Assembly: GCA_023381515.1 (NCBI GenBank)
Contig: JAMCQI010000100.1
Location: forward strand, 1 to 64,000
Reading direction: 5' to 3'
Source of the DNA: Chloroflexota bacterium
GTDB taxonomy: Bacteria > Chloroflexota > Anaerolineae > UBA4142
Length of the DNA stretch: 64,000 nucleotides
A program made the translations under genes and the position numbers. The notes under the pieces are model-generated. The model was not told where the DNA came from and did not search any database. It saw only the letters and a list, made by a program, of their open reading frames with translations. Positions 19,826 through 28,434 of the stretch are shown piece after piece (position 1 is the first letter of the stretch; every line of letters starts with the position of its first letter).

Positions 19826-19948
19826 TGTCGGCGCAAGCATCTCACAGACTTCATGGTTCAATGGATGGACGGTGTGTGACTCGATCGGCTACGTTCGTAT
19901 GAAACTGGCAATTGCTGTCGTGATATCCCTGTCCAAACACCGGAGGTT

Positions 19949-20131
19949 GTGACAAAAGCAAGTTGTTGGACAACGACTTGCAAACGGGCAGACTTCCGGT
20001 TTGTGGATCAGGCCATGCAGGTTTCTCGCATGCGCTTCGCTTCGGGCGCGACTTTTCTTGTGAGTCTACTGGATGACGATCCCACCTACAGCGCGGAAGC
20101 CGATGTCATCATAACGGCTTCTTGTCACTGA
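19949..20131 (+). pseudogene. Open-frame remnant next to IS110
   Basis: 60 codons from a GTG; the frame is open back to 19880 without a start. The sequence (CWTTTCKRADFRFVDQAM; ATFLVSLLDDDPTYSAEADV) has the look of a protein C-terminus, with no signal peptide left. Probably a gene whose front is lost. Confidence 0.3.
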
Positions 20132-20154
20132 CCGGGGTATACTGTGCCAGGCAG

Positions 20155-20250
20155 AGTCGCCTCATGTGGGCCGGGCACAGTCGGTTCATGTGGGCCACCC
20201 ATAGCCGCTTGATGTGGGCCAGCCATAGTCGCCTCATGTGGCTCTCCGTC
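20155..20250. repeat. Four tandem 24-bp repeats beside the IS110 element
   Basis: Units start at 20155, 20179, 20203 and 20227; each has the core TCATGTGGGCC or GATGTGGGCC after AGTCG/AGCCG. The fourth unit is degenerate at its end. In the plus frame they encode an octapeptide like HSRLMWAG. They end 14 bases after which the transposase stop codon begins. Confidence 0.9.
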
Positions 20251-20264
20251 ACTGCTCAGAAACT

Positions 20265-21632
20265 TCAAGACGCTGAGGCTTCGGCCGGGGACTCAACGAG
20301 GCAGAGGCCGAGCTTGGCCGCCTTGCGACGTAGATGAAGAATTTCGCGATCTCGAAACTGTTTTTCATATTCGACCGCACCCAGCGGCTCGAACGGTTGA
20401 TGCTCCTTGAGCACATGATAGAAGATACGGGCAATTTTGTGGGCGGTGGCCACGATGGCTTGTTTGGGTCCCAGACGCGCCTTCATCCGACGATAAAACG
20501 CACCCAGGGCACTCTCGCTGCGACTGACCGACTGTGCCGCCAGTCGGAAAGCCTGTCCGGCGCGGTTGCGATTCTTGAGCGTCCGACTGCGCAGCACCTT
20601 ACCACCCGAAATGTCATTGTGCGGTGCCAAGCCCAGCCAGGAGCAGAAATGCTTTTCACTAGGAAAAGCAGTCAGATCCGTCCCGTTCTCCGACACAATC
20701 GTTTGTACGGTCAGCGCATTGAGTCCCGAGATGGCCACCAAATCCACGCCCGTCACTTGATACAATAAGGTGCGCACATCGTAGGCAGGCTGATTCTTGC
20801 TATGCGAGCGTTTGTCCAGAGGCTCTAGCGGAGGCAGAGCGGCACTCGTCGTCGGCTTGAGCGCTTGAAACTGTAGCTCGATTTCCGTATCACAGGCGCG
20901 CAGTTCCTGAGTATAAAAGTCGAACAACTCCAGCGCCTGCTTCAAGGCAAAGAGATGCTCGGCGCGGTAATGACCGCTCAAAGCTTGGGCGATTTTCTCT
21001 TCGCTGCTGACACAATGCGGATCGCGCAAGCGGGCCAAGACCACGGGATCGCGCTGCCCAGCGACAATCGCTCGGATGATGGCTAGGCCGGTGTCGCCGG
21101 TGATATCGCTCAAGACCTGGGTCAACTGGACATTCATCTGCTGCAGGGCTTTCTGCATGTGCTGAATATGGGCCGCCCGATACTCGAGGAGCGTCGTCCG
21201 ATGACGCAAATACGCCCGCAAGGCGCATAGCTCAGCTTCAGGGCGGAACGATGCGCTCAATAGCCCCACGGTATGCAAGCGCTGAATCCATTGACAATCT
21301 TGCCAATCGCTCTTGCGGCCAGGGACATTCTTGAGATGGCGAGCATTCACCACTTGCGGTTTGAGCCCACGGGCTTCGAGCAGTTCAAAGATTGGAATCC
21401 AGTAGACGCCCGTGGACTCCATCGCCACCGTGTTCACGTGGCACGTGGCCAACCAATCAGCCAGACGATGGAGGTCGGGCGTGAATGTTCCGAACTGACG
21501 CACTGGCTGTGGGTCGCGGCCCAGCGGCACACACGCCCAGATCTCATCACTCCCAATGTCCAGACCCGCGGCATCAGGATTCACAATTGGGAGCGTGTCG
21601 AACGATGCTCGTTTGGTGGTTGCGCGACTCAT
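20265..21632 (-). CDS. IS110-family transposase (DEDD recombinase)
   Basis: 455 aa, somewhat longer than average. N-terminal RuvC-like DEDD domain with GLDIGSDEIW (first acid near residue 26) and AMESTGVYW; later acids in KSDWQD. C-terminal Tnp_20 domain with ISGLNALTVQTIVSE, FCSWLGLAPHNDISGGK and the serine in the same domain. The frame is intact. IS110 elements have no long inverted repeats and use a bridge RNA from their non-coding end. Confidence 0.95.
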   Translation of the reverse strand: MSRATTKRASFDTLPIVNPDAAGLDIGSDEIWACVPLGRDPQPVRQFGTFTPDLHRLADWLATCHVNTVAMESTGVYWIPIFELLEARGLKPQVVNARHLKNVPGRKSDWQDCQWIQRLHTVGLLSASFRPEAELCALRAYLRHRTTLLEYRAAHIQHMQKALQQMNVQLTQVLSDITGDTGLAIIRAIVAGQRDPVVLARLRDPHCVSSEEKIAQALSGHYRAEHLFALKQALELFDFYTQELRACDTEIELQFQALKPTTSAALPPLEPLDKRSHSKNQPAYDVRTLLYQVTGVDLVAISGLNALTVQTIVSENGTDLTAFPSEKHFCSWLGLAPHNDISGGKVLRSRTLKNRNRAGQAFRLAAQSVSRSESALGAFYRRMKARLGPKQAIVATAHKIARIFYHVLKEHQPFEPLGAVEYEKQFRDREILHLRRKAAKLGLCLVESPAEASAS

Positions 21633-21840
21633 GAGGTCACCTCCAAAGAATGGGATGACCTTCAGACCCGATCAGGTTTAGAATCGTACACTGCTCAACG
21701 GGGTCTTCGCCAGCCCGCACGAAGCCACCACTCATCGCATCACCCCCGATCGGAACCAGTCTTTTGATCGGGCTGAATCTCACACCACTGTGGCGACGGT
21801 CTTAGCTTGTCCGAAAGTCGCTTCGCATTATAGCATCAGG
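21633..21840 (-). ncRNA. Candidate bridge-RNA region of the IS110 element
   Basis: About 200 non-coding bases upstream of the transposase, the position used by IS621-type IS110 elements for the bridge RNA. A 7-bp hairpin (CCCGATC ... GATCGGG, about 21747-21773) and related CCCGATC segments elsewhere are visible. The loops that would specify target and donor were not resolved, and the element ends are not defined. Confidence 0.35.
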
Positions 21841-21880
21841 CGCGCTAGTTTCTGTGTTCATGCATGCTGCCTGGTGGCAT

Positions 21881-23632
21881 GGTGCTCTTTTGATGACGCG
21901 GCGGCTCAATTCCGCTGATAGAGCACACGCCGTCGCACGAGATCAAAGTTGCCGCGTCCATACATTTGACGGCGAATCGCTTTGAGTCGGTTGACCTGGC
22001 CTTCGGTCTGCCCATTGCTCCAGGGCAGGCTCAGCCCAGCTCGGACGGCGTCGTAATCGCGTCGCAAGCCGGTCGCGAAATTGCGAAGGTCCGGCAAGGT
22101 GCTGGCTTCGGCTTTCTCCAGCCAACTATCCAGTTGGTCGCCCCGGCGTTCGCGGATCATTTTCCCGAACGACTGAGATAGCGGATAGATGATCGCTGCA
22201 TCGGGGCAGGTTTCGCGCGACGCGACCTGGCGGACCATCTGCTCCGGGGCAGGGATTCGGGCTTTTGAACCAGCAACCAACTGGCTTGGCGTCCCGACAG
22301 GGGTTGGATCGCCTCGGGCCGGAGCGCAGACCCCGTAGGCTCGTTTGAGCGTGGAAAACGCGACAGGGCACGGCGCACGCTGGAATAGCTACCCCGATAA
22401 CCTTGGCCCTGCAGTTCTTTCCACAGTTGCATGTACTCCTGGACTCCTCCAACCCAGCGTTGTTTCAGATAGTCCAAATACGGCAACACCGTCGAGCGAG
22501 ACTGCGGTCCGTGATGGCGGACCGGGACCTGGGAGGAACGAAGATACTTCCGAACCGTGGTGCGACTCAAGTGCAGTCGCCGCGCCATGACACGCTGACT
22601 GACGCCTTGTCGTTCCAGTGCCTTGATCTCGGCATACCAGGTCTCCATCTCAGAAGGTGGCTGTGGGGCCTGATGGCTCTGAGCTGAATGGGTCTCGGCT
22701 TCCACAGGCAGGGAGTTCGCTGGCTCCGGGACCTGGGGTGGCTCAGCCGGTTGGGTTTCAGCGGCACGACGAGCGGCGGCGCGTAATTGGGCCGGATGAC
22801 GCTCCAGCACCCGTTGCACAACTTCGCGGCAATTCCCAATCAGGTGCCAGCGATCCGCCACCTGGCGAGCCTGCGGAGCGCCTTGGGTCGAGCCTTGAGC
22901 ATAATCGTGCGAGCGATCCCGAGTGATAATCTCGACCCCTGGATGCTCGCGGAGCCAGGCTGCCAACGCTTCCGGTGTACGATCCGGCAGGAGATCAATT
23001 GGGCGGTGTTTTTCGAGATCGACCAGGATCGTCCCATAGCTCTGCCGTTTGCGCTTGGCCCAATCATCGACCCCAAGTACATGCGGGGTAGGGACCGGTG
23101 CGAGGGAAGTCCGGCGGATGAGCCGCAAGAGGCTATTGGGACTGGTCGGCATGCCAGAACGCTGGGCGAGCGGCGCTCCCGCCTCTCCACCAAGGGCTAG
23201 ACTGAAGGCCTCGAGTAGCAGCTCGAGACGGTGGGTCCGCCGGGCATAGGGAGCAATCGCTGGCGAGAGTCGCTCGACAAAGATGCGCCGCGAGCAGTCC
23301 GGATTGTCACAGAAGAAGCGGCGGACACGCAGTCGGATCTTCACCGGCACCCCACTCCACGGGACATCGGCAATCTTACGCACATAGCGGCAATGAATCC
23401 GTTCTGAGCACTTTTGGCAGAGCGGACAGGCAGCGCTGGATCGCGTCATGAGCATCACCAAGGTAATCGAGTGCTCATCGGAGAGCACTTCCCGCAGCTA
23501 AACGCCGGGGAGTATAGGCAACAACAGGTTCGTTAACAATCCGATCTTCCTTCCAGAGACAACACTTCAAACCCGTTATTGTACCATCATCCCGCGAATT
23601 CAGCTCTCAATCATCAAAAGTGGCGGAGAGCC
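21881..23632 (-). mobile_element. ISL3-family insertion sequence (approximate ends)
   Basis: Around the transposase, both outer edges carry GG, CTC and TTTTGATGA in inverted orientation: GGTGCTC then TTTTGATGA at the left (from 21881), GGCTCTC then, eight bases later, TTTTGATGA at the right (ending 23632). These are imperfect terminal repeats; no target duplication was found, so the ends are tentative. Confidence 0.5.
21906..23488 (-). pseudogene. ISL3-family transposase, frameshifted
   Basis: The first 400 or so codons encode a zinc-finger N-terminus (CPLCQKCSERIHCRY), the DDE-like ISL3 catalytic part (VLGVDDWAKRKRQSYGTILVD; ITRDRSHDYAQG) and an inserted HTH (SQRVMARRLHLSRTTVRKYL). The C-terminal part (SLPWSNGQTEGQVNRLKAIR, RRQMYGRGNFDLVRRRVL) is in another frame, running to 21906. 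The frames switch near 22240-22270. Either an inactivating frameshift or a programmed shift; inactivation is more likely as no classic slippery site is seen. Confidence 0.85.
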
Positions 23633-23941
23633 ACATGGGGCGGCGTTTGACACTTCTGACCAAAGCAAGACAATGCTGCGCGTGAGGGTCTGGGATTATG
23701 GGCTTCTCACACCTTGGTCGATCCATTCCCGCGGCGATGGCTTCAAACCAGTGCGAGTATTGTGGAACTGACAGGAACACGACACCAACATCGAAACGCG
23801 TCCTGTTCTTCCACACCGCGCTTCTGGGATCCGGATTGGGATTACCCAGATCGTTTCCCGGAGCGACAGAACCATCCGTCTCCCTTTGCACAGGGCACAT
23901 GAAGACTTGCGTGTCCTGTTGACCGAGGAGGCCGAACCAAA

Positions 23942-24628
23942 ATGAAGGCTCCACAATATGACCAAGCGAGGAAAATCGCCCAAAAACGGGCTCTCGCCGT
24001 GGCCCTGTCCGCCGGCGTTCTTGTCCTCGGGTTAATTATCGCCGTTGCGTGGTTCTTCCAGTCTTCCCGTCCGCCGACGTTGCCCACCGGAATCGGCGCC
24101 ATTATGGCCCGAGGGAATCCCGTGCAGTTTGACGTGTGCGGTGAATCAAAGGCATGGACGCGCCCGACACGAGATGAAGAGAATCAAAAATGGTGGACCT
24201 TTGGCCGTTATGCCTCCATGGATAGGAGCGTTCGCGAATCCTACTGGACCAGTGACTTTTTCGTGGACTACGGAGAGCCCAGCCCTGACTTCGACAACGT
24301 AAACCTTTCGGGGCTTTGGACTCTGCCTGATGGCGTGAGAAGCACTTGCTTTGAGCCCGCACGCGAAGACGCTATTTTCAAGCTTGAGATGGCGGAAATC
24401 TGGGTCCTTCTACACTCGCTGAAGAGCGTTAGACAAGAAGGGACCAATATCTTCCTAGTCGTGGAACCGACAAACACCGGAGTACAGTTCGTGCAATTCG
24501 CCAGGCCGGTCCCGAATGCTATGATTCTGCATTTCATCACCCCGGAGGGTCAAGAGATTGCGCAGATCAATGAATACAAGAGCCCGCTTTGGCCGTATCC
24601 CTCTATCCTGCCCACACCCTCTCCTTAG
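23942..24628 (+). CDS. Single-pass membrane protein of unknown function
   Basis: 228 aa. A GAGGAGG box precedes the ATG. Cytosolic N-terminus of about 18 residues, one helix (ALAVALSAGVLVLGLIIAV, residues 17-38), then an extracytoplasmic domain of about 185 residues ending in LPTPSP. No known family. A possible promoter (TTGACA at 23647, 17 bp, ACAATG) lies 270 bases upstream just beyond the ISL3 end. Confidence 0.6.
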   Translation: MKAPQYDQARKIAQKRALAVALSAGVLVLGLIIAVAWFFQSSRPPTLPTGIGAIMARGNPVQFDVCGESKAWTRPTRDEENQKWWTFGRYASMDRSVRESYWTSDFFVDYGEPSPDFDNVNLSGLWTLPDGVRSTCFEPAREDAIFKLEMAEIWVLLHSLKSVRQEGTNIFLVVEPTNTGVQFVQFARPVPNAMILHFITPEGQEIAQINEYKSPLWPYPSILPTPSP

Positions 24629-25163
24629 AGTGCCCTTGGAGTGGAGCATTGAGCGCGAAATGTCAGTCCTCGCCTGTGGATGAGACCCATCGTCGTGGCG
24701 CCAGGTGAACCGGCCAGATCGTATTGTCTGGTCGCTACTACCCCGCTTCCACCTACTGCGTCCACTTACCCGCTCCGCACCTACAGCATCCCGACCTGCT
24801 TGCGACGCGCCCGGTTGAATCCAGAACAGCAGAAGTGACCTCCAGTGTCTCTTTTGCCCAGGGGGTGTGGGCAGGAGACCAAGCTCCTTCGATCAACTCG
24901 ATGGTGGCCAACATCGCCGCCTCGTATTTCTGTTGCCACAACCCTCTAGCGTAACTTTGCACGAAAATTGCACTAGTTCCTGTGCTCCGTGATGGAATCG
25001 ACCAGGTCATGCTCCAGCAGCTGACAATCGCTCTGTATCTGCGAAACATTCGACAGCGGCAAGCCGGTCGAACTTCGCTAGCTCGGTCCGCCGGCGCGCC
25101 TGTAGTGCGTAATGCCAGGACGCTCTGAGTTGGGCTTCACGTTCAAGTAGAAACAATGATGAT
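24629..25163. other. Non-coding or decayed stretch
   Basis: Open frames on both strands are short and unlike known proteins. Its right end runs into a response-regulator gene remnant, so much of it may be decayed genes. No integrase was recognised. Confidence 0.4.
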
Positions 25164-25266
25164 GAAAGAGGCAGCGGACACACATCGAGGCCGAGTACCG
25201 ACGAAGGCAGGTGTGCCCTCACGAGCGGCCGCAGCGGCGTGGGCGGCACGCGAGGGACTGGGGTAG
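25164..25266 (+). pseudogene. 3' remnant of a LuxR-type response-regulator gene
   Basis: The last 60 bases encode GVPSRAAAAAWAAREGLG and a TAG stop, as does the end of the intact regulator at 17123, and nucleotide identity continues through the stop into the operator. Upstream to about 25164 similarity fades (KEAADTHRGRVPTKAG against KAAEKHVSGILTKLG). Thus a unit of regulator 3' end plus promoter was duplicated and the regulator part lost. Confidence 0.75.
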
Positions 25267-25329
25267 GGAAACCCCTACTGAAAGTGTAGGGATTTCCCCA
25301 TTGAGTTAGGAGGCAAACAGGCTTACATT
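25266..25329 (+). promoter_or_regulatory. Regulon promoter B: inverted-repeat operator plus -35/-10
   Basis: Operator arms 25266-25278 and 25286-25298, identical to promoter A including the spacer TGAAAGT. Two bases later TTGAGT (25301-25306), 17-bp spacer, TACATT (25324-25329). Drives the secreted genes at 25373 and 26035. Confidence 0.8.
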
Positions 25330-25372
25330 TTTTAGAAGAACGACATCTTGGAGAACAGAATGGAGGCTCACG

Positions 25373-25966
25373 ATGCGCAGTACCAAACTTGCTGTTGCAC
25401 TAGGGACTGCGGTCTTTCTCATCCTATTGGCCGCAGGCACGGTTTCTGCCTGGACTTACCTTGGCACGTTCTCCGGGGCTCAGTACTGGTCTCCGAATTA
25501 CGGCGAGATGTATGCTCAGTTTGCCGACGATGGCTACCGCAGTAGGTACCTCGATGCCGATGCAGAAAACTTCTACTACGACAGCTACCGCATTGGCACG
25601 ATGGGGGTACTTTACAAGACCTCGATCGTTTACCATGCCTTTCGGCGCGACACGAACTGTTTTGTCAACATGACAGGCACCGGGTATTACTGGACGAATT
25701 ATCCCTATCCTTCGCTAGAGATGAAAACAGCCAACTGCTCTGGCGAGAATTACTCGGGTAACAATGAACTAAGAATATGGAACACGGTTCCTGGCAGCTT
25801 GCAGGCCAATGTCACCTACTACGCCGGAGCCGAATACAAGGACCGCTCTTTCGAGGCGGGAGGGGGCAGGCTGGATGGAGAAATGAACTATGATGCTTAC
25901 TCCTGCCTCACCTGCGAGGAACATATGAGCAAATTCTATTACAATACGAGTAACCAGTTTCAATAG
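25373..25966 (+). CDS. Secreted Tyr/Cys-rich protein, cassette B first gene
   Basis: 197 aa. GGAGG-type box before the ATG. Clear signal peptide (KLAVALGTAVFLILLAAGTV, cleavage after VSA near residue 26). Mature part is strongly enriched in Tyr, Asn and Ser and has four cysteines including CLTCEE. Shares the CSG/NELRI/YAGAEY segment with the protein at 17685. Expressed from promoter B about 44 bases downstream of the -10 box. Confidence 0.75.
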   Translation: MRSTKLAVALGTAVFLILLAAGTVSAWTYLGTFSGAQYWSPNYGEMYAQFADDGYRSRYLDADAENFYYDSYRIGTMGVLYKTSIVYHAFRRDTNCFVNMTGTGYYWTNYPYPSLEMKTANCSGENYSGNNELRIWNTVPGSLQANVTYYAGAEYKDRSFEAGGGRLDGEMNYDAYSCLTCEEHMSKFYYNTSNQFQ

Positions 25967-26034
25967 TCCACGGATCTGGCGTGACCTGATCTCTCAATCA
26001 AAGGCTACTGATGAACGCCAAAAGGAGCTAGCAC

Positions 26035-26748
26035 ATGTCAGCCAAGAGAAGAACCATTACTATTCCGTTCGGACTTGCCGTTTTCGCGTTGATGGTTACA
26101 ATAGGATTGTCGCATGTAATGGCGGAACCTCCCTCGCCGGAGTTGGTAGTCGATCAGCAATTTCAAACTTGGGGTTATAAAGTTTGGGTTGAGCAGGATG
26201 GCTACACGTCTGCTGAAGTGAGCTACAAACAGGACAACGTCGAAGACCTACGCGGGCATGCCAACTTGAACAAGGCTCTAGCCCAACAACTTCGAGCGAA
26301 GGGAACCAAGGAGTTCAGGGCGATTGTGACCTTTAGGCATCCCGTCCTGCTCAATGAGTTCCGCACATGGGCCGCTCAAAACCGGATCGCGATCGATGCG
26401 TTTACGCTTCGCGTATTGGCGGAGGATGGAAGCCGTGTCACACTAGGCGCGGTACCCTCAGGCGGGCAACTGGTTGATGAGCCTCACCTGAATCGGGTTG
26501 TGGACTTGGTTGCCAAGCGGGGCGCGTCCGACCTCAAAGGTGTATTCTCTGTCGAGGGTGTGATTCGCTCTGCCGATTACGAGGGAATAGCGGCCAGCCG
26601 AACGGTATTCATGGTCGACATTACCAAATCCGCTGTCCTGTCCCAGGTATCCGAAATGGGGCGGGGATTGCTCCTGAAACCGTCAGCGATTCGGGTATTT
26701 CCAACCTTTCCTCGCATGGAGGATCTTGGTATTCAGAACTTTCAATAG
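26035..26748 (+). CDS. Secreted protein, cassette B second gene
   Basis: 237 aa. AAAGGAGC precedes the ATG. Signal peptide (residues 8-30, ending VMA). The rest aligns over its length with the protein at 18378 (see RAIVTFRHPVLLNEFRTWA, DGSRVTLGAVPS and VDITKSAVLSQV against IDVMQQVLLNMM). Order and spacing after the first gene repeat those of cassette A, so the pair is probably a functional unit. Confidence 0.75.
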   Translation: MSAKRRTITIPFGLAVFALMVTIGLSHVMAEPPSPELVVDQQFQTWGYKVWVEQDGYTSAEVSYKQDNVEDLRGHANLNKALAQQLRAKGTKEFRAIVTFRHPVLLNEFRTWAAQNRIAIDAFTLRVLAEDGSRVTLGAVPSGGQLVDEPHLNRVVDLVAKRGASDLKGVFSVEGVIRSADYEGIAASRTVFMVDITKSAVLSQVSEMGRGLLLKPSAIRVFPTFPRMEDLGIQNFQ

Positions 26749-26785
26749 CCGAGAATAGCAGGGGTCACCAAGCTAAACAAGCGCT

Positions 26786-26817
26786 ACCCGTTTCCAGCAA
26801 GCTTGCTGGAAACGGGT
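26786..26817 (+). terminator. Perfect 32-bp palindrome after cassette B
   Basis: A perfect dyad of two 16-base arms centred on GCAAGCTTGC, 37 bases after the stop of the preceding gene. It is followed by AATCCTTCTTG, a poor T-tract. Terminator is the simplest reading; an operator is possible. Confidence 0.6.
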
Positions 26818-26877
26818 AATCCTTCTTGAAATGAAGACTCCACAAACAAGGGGCTGCTGATCAAGGGGGAAGTGAGT

Positions 26878-27183
26878 ATGGATAGAAGAAGGTTCCTTTT
26901 GGTTGCACGCGTGATCGTTTTCATCGCGGCATGTTTTGCGCTACTCAATTTGCTTGAACAAGCGGTCCCCGTGATCGAGCAAGTTACGTATGCAAACGCG
27001 TATGCCGACGGAGGTCTTCGAAGAGGGGAGATATCCCAGGAAAAAGCCGCAAGCATAGTGAAGGCTGAGTACGCTGATGGAGTCACGCGACTCTCACCAT
27101 TGGCATTGCAAGCGGTTGGAGTGCTGGGCATTGCCTGGATGCTGATCAGGATCACCGGTCGCCTTGATCAGCCCCCTCGGTGA
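26878..27183 (+). CDS. Small two-helix membrane protein
   Basis: 101 aa. AGGGGGA ends 7 bases before the ATG at 26878; the GTG at 26872 is too close to that box. Two hydrophobic helices (residues 9-27 and about 80-95) flank a loop of 50 residues containing YADG twice. No family recognised. It lies between cassettes B and C on the same strand. Confidence 0.55.
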   Translation: MDRRRFLLVARVIVFIAACFALLNLLEQAVPVIEQVTYANAYADGGLRRGEISQEKAASIVKAEYADGVTRLSPLALQAVGVLGIAWMLIRITGRLDQPPR

Positions 27184-27243
27184 CGAACCGGCCTCGGACT
27201 ATCCCCGGGTCCTTCGACGAGCGGGCAGAGAGTTGCGCTAATA

Positions 27244-27307
27244 GGGAAATCCCTACCGCGGGAGTAGGGATTCCCCCATTGTGCCGACCACCATACAGGC
27301 GTACAAC
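27244..27307 (+). promoter_or_regulatory. Regulon promoter C: inverted-repeat operator plus -35/-10
   Basis: GGGAAATCCCTAC (27244-27256), 7-base spacer (CGCGGGA, unlike A and B), GTAGGGATTCCCC (27264-27276), CA, TTGTGC (27279-27284), 17-bp spacer, TACAAC (27302-27307). The arms are kept while the spacer has changed, which argues for selection on the arms. Confidence 0.8.
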
Positions 27308-27357
27308 AACTTCGCCACTAACTCAACTGGTGAGCAGAAGAGGAGGGACACGATCAA

Positions 27358-27774
27358 ATGCCGGTTCACCGAACTCGGAAAGCGATTTGGTCTCGCCGCG
27401 CCACACTGTCGCTTGCGCTTGCAATTGCTGTCTCTTCCGTGCTGGTGCCGCTGGTTTACGCAGCATCGTGGAACGCCAGCGCCACTACATCGTGCTCAGG
27501 TAGCTGGTCTCTTTTCTCCTGGAGCGGGGCCAACCTGTGGGACTGGGGGCGCACCACCGCATGGCACTGGTACGACAGCGACGCTCTAGGGGGTTGGGTG
27601 CAAGTCGGTTCCAAGGATTCTGGCCAGGTCTTCGGGGAATCAGGAGACCTCACGCCGTTCGCCACACCGGTGGAGTACCACCACAACCTGTATTATCAAG
27701 GGACGGGCGGGAGCGTATCGTCGTTCTTCAGCGGGCAAGAAAGTCGTTATGGTGATTCGATGTTCTGCCAGTAA
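27358..27774 (+). CDS. Secreted Trp/Ser-rich protein, cassette C first gene
   Basis: 138 aa. GAGGAGGG lies upstream of the ATG. Signal peptide (TLSLALAIAVSSVLVPLVYA, cleavage near residue 35). The mature part of about 100 residues has seven tryptophans, many Ser/Gly and two cysteines (one near each end, possibly bonded). Not clearly homologous to the first genes of cassettes A and B, but it occupies the same place behind the same operator. Confidence 0.7.
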   Translation: MPVHRTRKAIWSRRATLSLALAIAVSSVLVPLVYAASWNASATTSCSGSWSLFSWSGANLWDWGRTTAWHWYDSDALGGWVQVGSKDSGQVFGESGDLTPFATPVEYHHNLYYQGTGGSVSSFFSGQESRYGDSMFCQ

Positions 27775-27831
27775 ACGAGCGAGAACCGAATGATCTCGCG
27801 CTCAGCGACTGTTCAGCCACGGGAGGATGGA

Positions 27832-28419
27832 ATGCTGACTAGACACAGATCGATCGGCGCCCTGTTTGCATTGATTGTTTTTCTCGCGTTGGGGGTTGGC
27901 GTGTCCGCTTCACGGTTGTTGACCGCCATCAATCCAGAGGAGGCGAAAGCTCCTGCGCTCGTACCTCCCTTGCTGGCACCCCCTGGGAGCTCAGGTTACA
28001 CCCCAGCGACTTCAGTTATCTTCGCGCCGGACGGCAGGCCGGTCGCACAGCTTTCTGAGGCCCCCGCCGACCTGGGGCAGCGGATCGCAGTGAACATCCC
28101 CAAGACCGCCGGTATCGAGGATTCCAGTGTGGCGTATTCGGTCCTTGCCAGCGTCCGCTATGAGGGCAGCGGCCAGATCGTGCTTGTCACCACCGCACGG
28201 CCGTCGCCTTCTGCGGCCCAGCAACCAGCTGTGCTCGGTAGTCAGACGATCCGATTGACCAATGGTATTACGGCGTGGGCTACCGAGGACATGCCCGGAG
28301 AGGTGACAAATCAGGTGGTGTTCATTGAAGGGGACCTCATCATCACAGTGGCTGGTAACGTCCCGACAGATCTTCTCAAGGACTTGGCCTCACGGGTCAC
28401 GATAAAGACCGGGGGGTAA
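27832..28419 (+). CDS. Membrane-anchored protein, cassette C second gene (DUF4367-like)
   Basis: 195 aa from the ATG at 27832, which follows GGGAGG; an in-frame ATG at 27790 lacks a box. N-terminal signal anchor (SIGALFALIVFLALGVGV). The C-terminal half (LTNGITAWATEDMPGEVTNQ, then VVFIEGDLIITVAGNVPTDLLKD broken into strands) resembles the DUF4367-type domain of envelope and anti-sigma-like proteins. Not evidently homologous to the second genes of A and B. Its stop is 15 bases from the convergent acyl-CoA dehydrogenase stop, the right edge of the island. Confidence 0.6.
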   Translation: MLTRHRSIGALFALIVFLALGVGVSASRLLTAINPEEAKAPALVPPLLAPPGSSGYTPATSVIFAPDGRPVAQLSEAPADLGQRIAVNIPKTAGIEDSSVAYSVLASVRYEGSGQIVLVTTARPSPSAAQQPAVLGSQTIRLTNGITAWATEDMPGEVTNQVVFIEGDLIITVAGNVPTDLLKDLASRVTIKTGG

Positions 28420-28434
28420 GATGGCGCAGATCTC

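Noticed and set aside
20155..20250. CRISPR array
   Set aside because: Units are contiguous with no spacers and only four copies; no cas gene is present.
27358..27774. Lactococcin-972-like bacteriocin
   Set aside because: Size, signal peptide and Trp/Ser content are suggestive, but the family's conserved pattern and the usual immunity/ABC genes are absent.
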